64,000 nucleotides of DNA from Liolophura sinensis (lineage: Eukaryota > Mollusca > Polyplacophora > Chitonida > Chitonidae). The notes beneath the pieces were generated by a model that worked only from the letters and a program-made list of their open reading frames with translations, made no database searches and was not told the origin of the DNA. Position numbers and translations under genes: made by a program. Numbering within the stretch: position 1 is the stretch's first letter; every line of letters starts with the position of its first letter. Positions 24,868 through 36,427 of the stretch are shown piece after piece. The stretch covers positions 6,383,924-6,447,923 of the forward strand of contig NC_088306.1 of NCBI RefSeq assembly GCF_032854445.1, read 5' to 3'.

Positions 24868-25045
24868 AAAAGTTTACAGCATGTAGAACAAAACCACAGG
24901 GTAATAACAGCGTGACAGGTGGCAAGTAATCATACGTAACCGGTGAAATCCAGCCAATTTGTCAAGTTACCCCAGTTATGGTTTTATTCTAAATGTAATT
25001 CTTATTCTGAATTCTTAATGTAAATGTAAGACAGTAGCAGATTCC
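24868..25045 (-). repeat. Dispersed repeat B, minus copy
   Basis: TTTACAGCATGTAGAACAAA, GTAATCATACGTAACCGGTG, CCCCAGTTATGGTTTTATTC and CACGCCCCCCGTCGCA are reverse-complement repeat B blocks in order. Confidence 0.7.
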
Positions 25046-25985
25046 ACGCCCCCCGTCGCATCATGCCTCGGGCAGAATTAGGTAAGCAAAGTGTAGTTAT
25101 GTGAACTACAATATATTAGACACCAATGGTGTAGGATTACTCAAAATGTTATGTTGTCATAACATTTAATAAACAATAACATTTAATACGCAATGCAGTA
25201 TGCTCACTATAACGAGGCAAATTATCTCTGACATGACGAAAAAGCTTAAACAACTCAACGTTAGTTAATGTGGACATAGGTGCATTTGATTAGTGGTTAA
25301 CATCGGGCTGAAGAACATAGCACGCGTTTTAACATAAAGATCTTAACGAGAACTGTCTATGTGAGAGCTCGATAATCATCCAGGTCGGGAAAGAATGGAC
25401 ATACGCTTTGTGTACAAGAATAGATTTCTTACGGTTCAGTGTCCCCGTGTCAGACTTCTGTCTGGCGGTCCCTCTCGCCTTCATACATGCATTACGTAAT
25501 TTGTGGGTGGAAGGTCTCAAAATAAAAGGTATTGCTGGCCGGTTGGATAAATGGGAGCGCAGAAATGCAGCATACTTTTCGTGGCCTAACTTTCAGAAAT
25601 CTAAGATTTTTATGTTTTTATGTACTCTGTTACACTCAGCCCACATATGACTAATGCCAGTGTTGCAGTACGTTCTGGCAAATCCACTGTCAGTTCCCTT
25701 CGGTGACGTGCATGTTCGCTCGCAGGAAGGCGGTCGTACTATCGGCCAGCTTTGGCCATTGTATGGGGAGTAAAAGGGAAGCGACGAGAATGTAATACTT
25801 GATAACATGACTGGTTAGTCGATTTAGCCTAGTTAAAATTTTATTTCCACTGTTCATAGAAATGATTATAAGGTAGCACCTTACACGTTTCAAGGCGCTA
25901 CGGCTGGAACAGGATTAGGGTTAACAATGAAGTCATGATTTTAACAATTTATTTGGCCTGACGGGTCTAGAATTGAGCTGTATAT
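25046..25985. other. Gene-free stretch
   Basis: Nothing recognised. Frames are under 81 codons. Confidence 0.45.
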
Positions 25986-25988
25986 TTC

Positions 25989-26400
25989 ACACCAGCCTTT
26001 CCTTGGATTCATCTCCACCGGGAGTCTTGTCATGTGCGTTTCTTCGTCAATGTATTTCCAACCTTAATTACCCGTTGATCACTATCGCATCCGCCCGTCG
26101 CCTTCCTCCCGTCAGTTAAAATTAGAGCGATGACCCTCAGAAGGAAAGCCCCCTGGGAAGTACGCACCTGATGTGTTCTGAGCACAGCGGTCGGTAGTTG
26201 TGGTGATGTCAACCCGTGATGCCTCAAGTGAAATGTATTAAGCCGTAGCATAAACACGCTACTGCTAGGCCCAAGTCCAAATCACTCATACATTATAGCC
26301 TTCGAGTGTTTCTCTTTATTACATTCGCAGTTACTGGGCTAGGTGAAGTTTCCATGTTAATCAAAGTTTAACCTGAGCATGCTCAGTGGATGGAATGATG
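25989..26400 (+). repeat. Segmental block G, copy 1 (partner 36428-36835)
   Basis: Shared in order with 36.4 kb: CACCAGCCTTTCCTTGGATT, CATCTCCACCGGGAGTCTTG, CCTTGGGAAGTACGCACC-like strings and CTACTGCTAGGCCCAA. It is the first of several blocks whose order is the same in the 26-34.6 and 36.4-48.6 kb regions. Confidence 0.7.
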
Positions 26401-26531
26401 GAAAAAATGTACCCACTGACGCGCTGTTCTATTATCTGCCAAAAGGCTCCAGATTTATTGGATTTGACTTGATTGTTACTTGGTATTCATCTTCGCAAGA
26501 TTTTTTAGGTTTATAGACAGAGGAATTTCAT

Positions 26532-26617
26532 GACTGTACTGTACTCAAGAATATTTAACTTATACGACCGTAGCCAGCATTAAGATGTGAGAAAACCGGC
26601 CATAACCCGAGGGAAGC
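26532..26617 (-). mobile_element. SINE-1 fragment
   Basis: On the plus strand: TGTACTCAAGAATATTTAAC, TTATACGACCGTAGCCAGCA and GAAAACCGGCCATAACCCGA. Confidence 0.65.
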
Positions 26618-26839
26618 GTTTCTGTTTTGAAATACTGTCAGTTGAATCTTATTATACGCCGAGGATTTTTTTCTGGTGGTAAATTTTTAGCTAAGATGAA
26701 GACAGAAACAATATGTATATAGAATACTGGAAATCCAAAAGTAAATATTTAAGAAAATCCACTGGTAACCGTATTAAAGATTGCGCGAGGTGTATAAACA
26801 GATATCAGTTTCGGTGTTAAGTTACATATCAAGCAACAC

Positions 26840-27165
26840 TGCATGGGGCTAGATGGAATCTACCATTAGACTGCATGCCCGAAGGAACTCAACAGAAAAT
26901 GAAGGCAGCTGTATGAAAGAACTCTTCGTTAGCGATACATTTTATCTTTCCATAGGTGATGTGTTGTTAAAAGCCTTACAAAAACTTTATATTCTCAGGG
27001 CAAAATTTCTGAGGTAATGGAAAAACCCTAAACACCCTAAAAACTCAGCAGAAGGTGAAGTAAGGTATGAAGGCCATACAGGTGTATAAAAAAATTCTTC
27101 GTTAGGAATGCATGTATATCTTTTCAGAGGTGATGATGTTAAAAACCGTGCAGCAACTAAAGTTA
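26840..27165 (+). repeat. Segmental block H with an internal tandem duplication; paralogue of the transposon target site
   Basis: GCATGGGGCTAGATGGAATC at 26842 is identical to the string at 38661. Two diverged tandem units follow (CAACAGAAAATGAAGGCAGC ... AGGTGATGTGTTGTTAAAAG and CAGCAGAAGGTGAAGTAAGG ... AGGTGATGATGTTAAAAACC). The second unit reads GTATATCTTTTCAGAGGTGA where the 38.7-40.6 kb region is split by the transposon, so it resembles the empty site. Confidence 0.6.
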
Positions 27166-27185
27166 TCTTCTCTTATTTTAACGTC

Positions 27186-27226
27186 AAAAGACCCCCCCCA
27201 CCCCCACCCCCACCCAAAAAAAAAAA
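27186..27226 (+). repeat. Low-complexity C/A tract
   Basis: CCCCCCCCACCCCCACCCCC-type sequence followed by ten A. Confidence 0.9.
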
Positions 27227-27605
27227 CATCGTGAAAGGTGAAAGGGATGCAGGTACCATTCTATTGGATACATCAGCAAGTACATCAACATGAAAAAAAA
27301 TATCCAATTATAGTTGTAAGTGAATACACATTGCGCGGTAGGATTTCGTTGTTCGATTCTTTTCACGAGCAAAAGACTTGTGACGTAGTAATTTGCATTC
27401 GTCTGTACAAAGTCGAAATAGACTGAGAAAGTGTTTCTTAACATTGTAAGCAAAATTTTATTCTCGCCAGTTACTAATCAAAAACCGGCAGTGTACCGAA
27501 GCAGGCCGCTTTTCCCCGCCCATAAAACTCGCCAACGCCCTGGAAGTAAAATACCGAGTAGCTCGCCAAGACCAGTAAGTCCGGCCTAGAGTAGCATTAT
27601 AGCAT
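27227..27605. other. Gene-free stretch
   Basis: Nothing recognised. Confidence 0.45.
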
Positions 27606-27609
27606 TACA

Positions 27610-27785
27610 CGAACACATTAGACGGATAAAAGAGTCACAGCACAGATAAGTAAAACAAGAGCAATGTGGACAATGTGCTGGGTGGCAAGTAGTCACATGT
27701 CACAGGTGAAACCCGACCTTTTGTGAATTTACTTCAGTTAGAATATTTTTTCACATAAAAAGTAGCGAATTACACGCCCCCATAC
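27610..27785 (-). repeat. Dispersed repeat B, minus copy
   Basis: GGGTGGCAAGTAGTCACATG, CAGGTGAAACCCGACCTTTT, ACTTCAGTTAGAAT and TTACACGCCCCCAT match the family in reverse. Confidence 0.65.
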
Positions 27786-28054
27786 TCATATCTCAGAAAT
27801 GTGTCTAAAAAGTGCAGTGATGTCAAATTGCAATATTTTTGAAGTCACAGGTCTAGTATAACTCAAAATCGTCTGTTGCACATGCTTGAGATATGTTCTC
27901 CGAAGGGTGTTCTAGTCGTCATGAATAATAAAACATTCGAAAGGTCTGAGCAGGTTTTTTTGATAATACCTGAATACATGTCTAGAGAAGGTTGCCTGGG
28001 CAATCGCTTGTTTTCCCCCCAAAAAACAAAAAAAAAACTCACATTTCTACAGTG

Positions 28055-28240
28055 AGCACCACATTTACCTCCGTACGTTAATAGGCCATTTGCTCGTTCA
28101 CACCACCAAAGAGCGCCCACCTTTCCACTAAAGTAGATACGTAACAGTTTCCTGTAGGATTAAATGCCAACCTTTCCATGAAAGTACCTCATCTATATCA
28201 GTGTGTTGGCGAGCTGAGTGTTCGTTTCCTGAAACACAAA
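28055..28240 (+). repeat. Segmental block I, copy 1 (partner about 42870-43010)
   Basis: GGCCATTTGCTCGTTCACAC, GAGCGCCCACCTTTCCACTA and CCTTTCCATGAAAGTACCTC align with strings at 42.88-43.0 kb (GGCCATTTGATCATTCTTTG, AACGCCGACTTTTCCAAGAA, CCTTCCACGAAAGTAC). Confidence 0.5.
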
Positions 28241-29090
28241 ACGCTGATCTTTCTGTACCACAGTTTACTCGAACAGTTTACCAGGCTATGAAAGCAATGT
28301 GTTAGCAGGTAAGAAATATTCACCCTCTGCAACTTGTTATCAACATACGGAGTTTGCCAAGATTTATTTAGTAGGCAAAACAAGGCCCATTGTAAGTCCC
28401 TTATAAATAAAGATATTTATTTGTGTCTCAACTTTTCCGTGTTTGAGCGCGTTTATGTAGTTCGTGGGAAGCCTGATGTGCATGTTCAACTCTAAAGAAA
28501 GAGTGTGAAAATACTCAACATTTCCCATAGGTCATCATTCAAATAAAGTATTCTCCGGGACGAGTTGAGTGCTCATGTACGCACGAGTCTAACCTATTTG
28601 GTTATTCTATGGAACGTCTTTAAGTTTCTTAAGCTTTGCTAAGTAACTACGAGCAGAGCGTCGACAATCGCTCGCTCTCTGCTTTATAACTATGTATAAT
28701 TCACGACGGGTAAGGGGACGTCTATCCATCGTGTGGAATCAGAACGCCACATGAGATATTTTAACAGTCCTAAACAACAACTTGTATGTTACATAGTACA
28801 TTCATTCGCCTACAACATTCCCGGTGTCTCTTTAATTTCCAAAATCATTGAAAACTGTTGACTCATTCTTTTTGCAGGATTCCATACCAATGCCAGAAGA
28901 TTTCTGAAGGCAGAACGTTAGCAATTTCAGTCAAGCAGAGCAGCTTCCGGTCTGTGTTAAATTACCATGGAGAAAACTTGCATAGGGTTCGGTGAACTTC
29001 TGATTTAATCTGAAGCCCGTGAGTGCTGCAACGGAGCCACGTGAATGTAAGTGCATGCACACAACACGATTTCAGTGAACGCATAGCATG
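28241..29090. other. Gene-free stretch
   Basis: Nothing recognised beyond its place inside the collinear duplicated region. Confidence 0.4.
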
Positions 29091-29094
29091 AATA

Positions 29095-29310
29095 AATGGA
29101 GGCCTTACCACAGGTTCCTCCGCCTCTTAGCAACAAAAATCATAATTGACCATCGGCCTTGCTAATTACTTTCCAAGAGTCAAAATGCAAACATATTGAA
29201 GGAGAAAAGATAATTAACAATTTCACCCCATACATGCACTAACATTTGTTGCAAGTTTTTAAAATCACTTGTGTATGTTTATGCAATAGCCGTATGTACA
29301 TGTAGCTGCC
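29095..29310 (+). repeat. Segmental block J, copy 1 (partners 43625-43870 and 47395-47500)
   Basis: CCTTACCACAGGTTCCTCCG, TCTTAGCAACAAAAATCATA and CATGCACTAACATTTGTTGC correspond to CTTACCATAGGTTCCCCAGT, TCTTAGCAACACGCAATGAT and ATGCACTAATGGTTATTGC at 43.6-43.8 kb. Confidence 0.6.
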
Positions 29311-30070
29311 CATGAGCCGTATGCCGCTTTTTATAGGGGCCTCAGGTCATCGTCGCCAATAAGACATACAGTACAGCTGGATCCTAACCATCAATCCTAC
29401 GCCCATTGGCTGGACCCTGATCAAACACGCCGTGATCCTTCGCCTACCGACAGTCAGTCCATGGTGGCGTCATGGCCAGTGTATCGTTTTGCGACATTCA
29501 TTCACTTGCTGGAGTTTGATGTAACATCAGACGTGCACTGTAGGTCTTGTATTATTCGCGCGACTTTCTCTATAAATTTAAGAAGTTTATTACCGATTTT
29601 GAACAAAACACGTGCACAGATGAGGCTGATATTTTGTGAAAGGTGATTATTTGGGCCATTCTAAAGTAAAAGCAAAAATTGGATTGGAATTGCGATAATA
29701 GATTTCTTTTTACGGATACCAAAAATCTCCGGTTTGGATTTTTAATTTCTTAATTTAGACATGGATGGGAAGAAGAATATTCTCAAAATATGTAATACAT
29801 TTTATAGCTTGATTTTATGCAGGATTTAGAATGCATATATCGGCATAGGGCCTACATCTCCTGTCTTCACGCGTATATTAAGGCTTCACATGATTGCCCT
29901 CATAATAAATACGTCTTGTGCTTATAAAAAATAATAAACGATAAGATCGACAATTGTGAAATTGGGGATACAATTTAGGGACTTAAGATTAAGGGGAAAC
30001 ATATTAACATGCTGACCTTTATGCGTGTTAGCGGTTCGAATTTCATAAATTGTAGACCTTGTGTCATTTA
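29311..30070. other. Gene-free stretch
   Basis: Nothing recognised. Confidence 0.45.
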
Positions 30071-30075
30071 CCGAA

Positions 30076-30429
30076 CCGGCACGAATAGCACAGTTGGTCG
30101 GGGGCCGGTAGATCCAGGATCAATCCTTGATCGTGTCACACCTAAGACTTTAAAAGAGGAAGTTGTAACTTCCTCGCTTGACGTTCAGCATGAAGGGGAT
30201 AGTGCAACGACTGGTTGACCCGTGTCAGTATAATGGCTCGGGCGGGTTAGCCTACTTGCCGTGGGTAAGTCATCTCAGTGAAGCAGCACTAAATAAAAGA
30301 GGGGTGGAAATCCGCCCTGCTACAAGGAGGCACATTACACGTACATGCACCCTAATGATTCCTTCGTCGCCATATGACTGAAAAATTGTTGAGTACGACG
30401 TTAAACTCCCTAGCACTCACTCACTCACT
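30076..30429 (+). mobile_element. SINE-2, fullest copy
   Basis: A tRNA-like head (ATAGCACAGTTGGTCGGGGG, then GTAGATCCAGGATCAATCC as B-box region) leads into AAAAGAGGAAGTTGTAACTT, TGACCCGTGTCAGTATAATG, GAGGGGTGGAAATCCGCCCT, TCGTCGCCATATGACTGAAA and AATTGTTGAGTACGACGTTA. It ends in a (CACT)n simple tail at 30412-30429. A different tail and body separate it from SINE-1. It interrupts one side of the segmental duplication. Confidence 0.8.
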
Positions 30430-30950
30430 CATTTACCGATATGACTCATTACATATACATTTTCAGTAAACGTTTTTAAGCGTACAGAAGCACACAAACG
30501 TCACACAATAAAGTCAAATATTCCTGCATAAGTTTGTATCCAGCATGAAACTGTGATAAATTTACTGATAAGTCAAACAACTCGAGTCCGTTTCCAAATT
30601 CTGGAACAAGTACAGCGCGTCGGACTTCAGAGAAAGCAATGTGTTGCATATACACATAACTCTGCCATAAATGCCTCTAAGTAGGTTTGCTATTTAATAA
30701 TTAGTGAAGTACTTTATATAGACAGACTTTAATTCCCTGTAATCAAGAGAACGGTGTGTATGGGTGGCGGCCCAAAACAGTAGCGGTCCCAAACACTAAG
30801 CTACTAAAACTCGAATTTTGCGTATCATACGCGGACCATGTGCCGACCATCACCGTATCATCCGGCCACATTGGGAGTAGGGTTGATTGTTAGGATTAGG
30901 TTGTACTATCTCTCACACAATGACTGCTTGAGAAATCTTCCCTATATTGT
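30430..30950. other. Gene-free stretch
   Basis: Nothing recognised. Confidence 0.45.
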
Positions 30951-30954
30951 CCTC

Positions 30955-31690
30955 GCCTAAAAATGTCCTCAATTCGCCTTTGCGTTCTTGCTAGTCCAAG
31001 TCATTTACCGCGACACCATTGGCAATGAGGTAACGTGATCCAGAGGACATATCCCTAATCTTGGCACGTAAATTAATCTCATTGTCTTTATGTCAGAATG
31101 TAGCAGTTACGCGAAGCTTTGCCCAATTATAAACCTATTCTCCTTTGCAGAGCATTCATAGGATTAAACGCAATCAGTGCATCTTATAATCGCAGTCTGG
31201 CCTTTCTCTTCTAGACGCTAGACAGTGCTCCCCACCCAAGCAAAGGCCTGCATTTTCTAGTCTACCAGGAATTTGCAGCCATATTATTGCTGACAGACGA
31301 AACATACGGCCACATAAGCCATTTATATAGGTTTTCGGCATTCAGCGGATCACAGTTTAAGTGTTACGTCGATAGTGCCCAGTCACTGTAAATAGCAGAT
31401 ATTTGTCCAATGCTTTACCCCCCAAATCCATCGAGGGATAGAGTGACCGACAATAATACACACGTATTCTCTAAAACCATGTGCGTAAATAGGCAGCTGT
31501 CTGAAAGTTCGTGCGGCACACATACGTTTGCCACAGTCTATATTTGCTCTGAACCATTTCTCCTTAATGGCTTCCTTTCGGAATAATTACATTCTCGTGA
31601 AATTCCAGATTGTACTTTGTTAACATCTCAGCCGCTTATGCGAGCTGAAATTCGGTACCATATTACAACGGTACAGGATCTGGTACGGTA
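30955..31690 (+). repeat. Segmental block K, copy 1 (partners 44090-44850 and 45835-46310)
   Basis: Shared order: AGTCATTTACCGCGACACCA, GATCCAGAGGACATATCCCT, TTATGTCAGAATGTAGCAGT, TTGCTGACAGACGAAACATA, CACATAAGCCATTTATATAG and CGTGAAATTCCAGATTGTAC. No frame is conserved across the copies. Confidence 0.7.
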
Positions 31691-32235
31691 AGGCGGAGGA
31701 TCGGCCTCAGAGAGGTACGATCAGAAAGTGCCAATTTCAAAATGCCAGCACAATTCTGTAAATTTCCGAATCACAAGTACAAACCTTGATCGAAGAAGAA
31801 CAGTTATATGACCATAAAACAGATAGTTGCCTATTTAATAACACATCAAAACTGCACACTCCATCAAAAACGCCAATTTTTCGTTCAAAAGAGACACAGT
31901 GTGTTTAATTCATAGAATAAAGATAAAGGTTAAACAGAAAAATATCTTTACTGAAACTTTCATGTATGTATTTATACGTGCTGTCAAAGTTTCGTTAATG
32001 TTTGGTTAACGTTTGTCTTCATATGTATAGCATAAACTTTGCAATGCGATCAGGTTTGTCATATTTTGGTAAGTTTAAAATCTGTATTTCTTCCATGGTT
32101 TGTCTGGTACCCTTCATAGTACAACGACCTAACGACCTCCCGATCGACAATAAGTAGCACCTTAAGGAACAGTTCGAATCTTTATGGGGCTTTTTTTTGG
32201 AAACACACTTCTGTGTAAGTAAAGATGTGGGTCGT
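31691..32235. other. Gene-free stretch
   Basis: Nothing recognised. Confidence 0.45.
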
Positions 32236-32240
32236 TTTGC

Positions 32241-32396
32241 ATTATTTATTTATTTGCATGGTGTTTTACGCCCTACTCAGGAGTATTTTACTTATTCGAC
32301 GGCTGCCAGCATTATGGTGGGAGGAAACCAGGCAGAGCCTGGGGTAAACCCACGACCATCCACAGGTTGCTGCAGACAGAGAGGAAGCCAGCCCGT
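32241..32396 (-). mobile_element. SINE-1, 5'-truncated
   Basis: On the plus strand: TTATTTATTTGCATGGTGTT, TTACGCCCTACTCAGGAGTA, GCCAGCATTATGGTGGGAGG and GACCATCCACAGGTTGCTGC. Confidence 0.85.
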
Positions 32397-32639
32397 TGCA
32401 TTCAATAAGTGTTATCATGAATTATAATCGATAATTGTTAAGGTATGGGATGCGTAACTTGTGGCAACGACACGTGTAGCGAAACCATATCTTAATCCTT
32501 CTTCTTTAACATTAACGTTTTACGCGTAGCGGAATTATGAGTATGACAGTTACATTTGCTATGTATTTATTTAATTGGTTCATAACTGTGCGTTCAAGAA
32601 TTGTTCAGAAAGTTGCATTTGTGGTGCGGTGATATTCCC

Positions 32640-32800
32640 TAGTCGGTCAAATTTTTGTTGGCGTGTCAGTCGCTATTATTTAAGAATTTTCATGAACATT
32701 TAAAATGAAACTTTAACCAAACTAAATTAACAAAAGGTCGATTTCCATCGGTTACGTGTGACCATTCACAAACTATCACACAGTCGTCGTGTGTAAAAAA
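32640..32800 (+). repeat. Dispersed repeat B
   Basis: CATGAACATTTAAAATGAAA, AATTAACAAAAGGTCGATTT and CATCGGTTACGTGTGACCAT follow the family order. Confidence 0.6.
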
Positions 32801-32977
32801 TGCCAAAAAACTTAGTTCATTGGGGACTGGAGATGGCTACAATTTGTTCCATTTTATGACCTATGCATTACTTCAGAACTTATTTTTGGAGCTTTGCAAG
32901 TCGCATGCTTGCCATAAAACAGGAAAAAAAGAGCTAAAAAAAAATTATACCATCCGATGTTTCCACCAAGTAAGCCC

Positions 32978-33270
32978 TAAGGTCTGTTTTCTACACTAAT
33001 TAGGGTTATCATGCCGTCAGATCGACATCCAGTTAAAGGGTCTAAAGTGGCGGAAATTTTTCCCTAAGTTTCCCCAGTGCCAGAAGGAAGGCTTCTAATG
33101 ACACGTTAGACATGCGGAAATGGAAAGACGGGCGGGGAAAATGTCTATTTCTACCCCAGAGACGTATCGTATGTTGAAAGTATTTGCTCTAAGTGGTTTG
33201 CCTGCCCTCAAGCGCCCGATAGGAAACGATGAAATTGCAAATATTGAATCGCAATCATGGCAGAACTTGC
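32978..33270 (+). repeat. Segmental block L, copy 1 (partners 44945-45215 and 46410-46690)
   Basis: TCTGTTTTCTACACTAATTA, GGTTATCATGCCGTCAGATC, AAAATGTCTATTTCTACCCC and AACGATGAAATTGCAAATAT are shared in order with both partners. The frames differ, so coding is unlikely. Confidence 0.7.
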
Positions 33271-33760
33271 AGAGTAGGCCGATAATTAGCCACATGCATG
33301 AATATATTAGGTCATTTCCTTTTCTCAGATTTCAATCTTGCCATTGTTTACTGATTTTTACTTAAAAACAAAAGCTAGACATGTTCAAACTTGCTATGAG
33401 CTTGCATGCAGCGTAACATTGGCCTATGTTTGCGGTATACCTGTGAAGTATAACATGACGGACGGTACAAGACTTCTTACGTTGGTGTTGTACAGATGCC
33501 GCTGTTGTAATTAGTGCTACGCGAATTATTCGCACACTATTGGCTTTTGAATGTAGAATTTGTTTAGCATATACTTGCTTGGGAGTGGAAGTCAGCAGTA
33601 TCAAACGACTCAGGACAAACGTACCTATGTACCTATTAAGATTTTTAGTGGAAGTATTATTTGACGTAGATTGAAATCGGTGACGTCACGCATGATTGAT
33701 TTCTGTAAAACATAATGTTAGAAGCCCGTATAACGTGTTTTTTTTCGAGCTGGTGCCAAT
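33271..33760. other. Gene-free stretch
   Basis: Nothing recognised. Confidence 0.45.
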
Positions 33761-33764
33761 ATGA

Positions 33765-33920
33765 TTGAAGATGTACAGCATAGAGAATAAAACCAGAGCA
33801 GGCACGACAGCGTGATACATGTAGCTGGCAAATGGTGACACGTAACTGGTGAAATACGACCGTTTATTCTAACTGTTCATGTAAATGTGATAACTATATA
33901 CAGCTCACATCCCTCTCCGA
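33765..33920 (-). repeat. Dispersed repeat B, minus copy
   Basis: GATGTACAGCATAGAGAATA, GGCAAATGGTGACACGTAAC and CTAACTGTTCATGTAAATGT are reverse-complement repeat B blocks. Confidence 0.7.
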
Positions 33921-34009
33921 TATGATAAAAGCAAAGGCAACTTAGCCACATGTCCCTCCTGCGCTGACCCTGAAAATACTGATGCTTAACAAATAGTCAT
34001 AAAGTATTC

Positions 34010-34440
34010 AAATGCCGACTAGGTCTGATCAATCGACCACTACCGCGTGTTGTTTTCCGGAAACTCTATGTCATTTCACCAAATACGGATGACTGGAGGA
34101 GTATCCGGCACCAGTGACCCAGTTGAATATTTAATGGTTTACGGCATGGTATGAAACATACGTTTACTAGATATGATATATGTTAGTGTAAATCAGGCTT
34201 GTCCGATAGACGTCCACTGTTTGAGCAAAAGGCCTCGCTACTTTCAATCGAATAGCTCAACCTGTCTACCCTGGCTGTAAAACACCTGGAGTATTGTCGT
34301 TGTGTTAGAATTCTGACGCTATAACCAACTCTTTCTCTATTTGGGCTCACTTTATAGGCATAGATTTACTACCACTTTCTCCAGTATGTAGTCTCTTATG
34401 GCATAAACACTGACTTGCAAGCAACATTTTGAATATTAAG
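34010..34440 (+). repeat. Segmental block M, copy 1 (partner 47275-48025)
   Basis: GTTGTTTTCCGGAAACTCTA, GGAGGAGTATCCGGCACCAG, TGTTAGTGTAAATCAGGCTT and TTGAGCAAAAGGCCTCGCTA align with GTTGTTCTCTGGAAACCCTG, AAGGAGTATCCGGTTACAGC, TGCTAGTATAAATCACAGCG and TTGAGCACGGGGCATCCTGA. Confidence 0.65.
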
Positions 34441-34456
34441 GCTCTTACTGTACAAG

Positions 34457-34597
34457 GTCTTCAGCAACCTTTGGATGATCATGGGTCTCCCCTGGGCTCT
34501 GCCCTGTTTCCTCCCACTATTCTGCTGGGCGTCGTTGTATAAGTGAAATATTCTTGAGTATGGCGTAAAGCATCAATCACATAAATTAATACATAAA
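34457..34597 (+). mobile_element. SINE-1, 5'-truncated, with 14-bp imperfect target duplication
   Basis: Body CAGCAACCTTTGGATGATCA through GTATAAGTGAAATATTCTTG and GCGTAAAGCATCAATCACAT. Flanked by TCTTACTGTACAAG (34443-34456) and TCTTACGGTACATG (34598-34611), 12 of 14 matching. The 5' truncation ends exactly at the duplication, as in target-primed insertion. Confidence 0.85.
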
Positions 34598-34612
34598 TCT
34601 TACGGTACATGT

Positions 34613-34651
34613 ATGAGCACGGATTTACAACCTTGCTCAGTATTTAGGGTC
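34613..34651 (+). repeat. Single unit of the minisatellite expanded at 48.03-48.64 kb
   Basis: GAGCACGGATTTACAACCTT then GCTCAGTATTTAGGGTCTT matches the unit of the array at 48 kb. A second diverged unit lies at about 34411-34448. The SINE at 34457-34597 separates them. Confidence 0.6.
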
Positions 34652-35905
34652 TTACGTTTGTGTGATAGAAGGAAAGAACAAATAAACGATATTTTTTGCC
34701 ACGATTTATGAAAAGCTTGTAAAGAGAAAGTAACCGACTTCTGCATTTTCGCATTGGGGTAATTAGTATCTCTTCTAAAACGCATGTTAAATATAGCGGA
34801 AATGATATCGTAACGGAAGTATTTCATTTTTGTTTTTTTTTGTGACTTTCTTGTGTTATATGATCTTTCCAACAAGGAATTTTATACGGGCACAAAATTC
34901 TTCAATGTCAATTTGAGATTTCAGTATGACAGTCATCTCGATGATACATCTATATATACTGCCTTCCTACAGTCTCGGTACTTAGCCGAATTGTAGAACT
35001 ATTTACCAGCATTAATCTGGCAAAATATATTAGTCCATTTTGAAAACTGCGTCTGATTTTATTAGAAGATATGAGACATGTTCCTACTGAACCTCGCCAG
35101 GATGTCAAAATACTTTGTCATCAATAATACTTGCTACCAGAAAGCCACCGTTTGCTAATTGCTAGGGCCACCATTATCCTACCTAAACCAGAGCACAGCG
35201 TTGACAAAAACCATGAATGATGTACGTCTTTGTCTATATACAGAATGGAGGAAGTTGCGAGAAGACTTAACTGACCTCAGCTCCCGACCAGAGGACAGCT
35301 GAATTTTTCCACGTGAAAGACAGGGAAGGTTTTTCATTTTGCAGGTCAGGGACCAGTTGATATTCAAGATCGATTTCAATTTTCAAAGTACACGTTGATA
35401 TATACAACGTGGAGGTAAATTGTGACTGAAGTCCTAGTTTAATAAAAATGTTGACCACTAATAGTACGCCTCTGCGCAAAACGCCATGTGATTTACTTGT
35501 GCCCGTTCATTTGGTCTGGCTTTTTCAACATTTAAGAGAACCTTTGTCGCCTAATAATTTAGCCCTTTCCCTCTGGCTTTAATTTTTTTATCGATCAATT
35601 ATTTCTGGCCACACAGAGCCGGTCAAATATCACTGGATATTCCCGATGGTGTGACCGAAGCTTGTAAAAGTGAAATTGGCCCTTTTCATTGATCTGGATA
35701 AAGTTTCCGAGCCTGAACGGCAAATCGTTTCCATAGATCACGGTTTAAGCGACGACAAATTAACACCACCCGTGGGCAAAATAGGTTACTGCTATTATAA
35801 AACGAAACTTTTATTGATAGGAAAGCCTACACGGTATATTATTAATTCATAGGGTTAGGGGTTAAAAAGTTACGGCATCGCACTAACTTCTAAACCTATT
35901 TCCAA
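34652..35905. other. Gene-free stretch
   Basis: Nothing recognised. Frames are under 92 codons with no domain features. Confidence 0.45.
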
Positions 35906-35910
35906 TTCAA

Positions 35911-36028
35911 TCGCTGGGAGTTCCAATCCCATTTCCGGTCATATGTGGGAAGGTCCGCCAGTAGCCTGCATATGGTTGTGGGTTTCCCCCGGGACGAGTA
36001 AAACACAACTAAATTAAATAAATATATA
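35911..36028 (+). mobile_element. SINE-1 with internal deletion
   Basis: GCTGGGAGTTCCAATCCCAT (B-box region), GTGGGAAGGTCCGCCAGTAG and GTGGGTTTCCCCCGGGAC jump directly to GAGTAAAACACAACTAAATT. The central tail section is missing. Confidence 0.75.
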
Positions 36029-36427
36029 AATATTTGTGTCTACATTTAATGAAGCACGAAATTTGTAAACATTATGTCAGCTCTGAGAATATTGGAACAG
36101 AGTAATATATATCTCTTTAGGCTAGTTTGAGATTTTCAATTGGTTTTCATGTCTTACAAAATCAACGTTCCCCTCCCCCCCCCCACATCAACGAAACTTT
36201 ATTATTACGTCCCTTTTATTAGTTAACCACTTGACTTGTACAGTTGTCTTGGAATGTGTTTTATCGGCTTAAAAGAGCTCTTAATGCTTTACCAGTGGTA
36301 TACCTTAGATTTAGTACCCTTCTATAAATCCACGGTCTACGGCCAACTAGCGTACATTTTACCCGTCAGGATAAACGTTATTACTTTGCTTCGCTTTGGT
36401 GGACTATGCTCTAAGTTATCTGCATTA
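36029..36427. other. Gene-free stretch
   Basis: Nothing recognised apart from a C-rich tract near 36171-36184. Confidence 0.45.
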
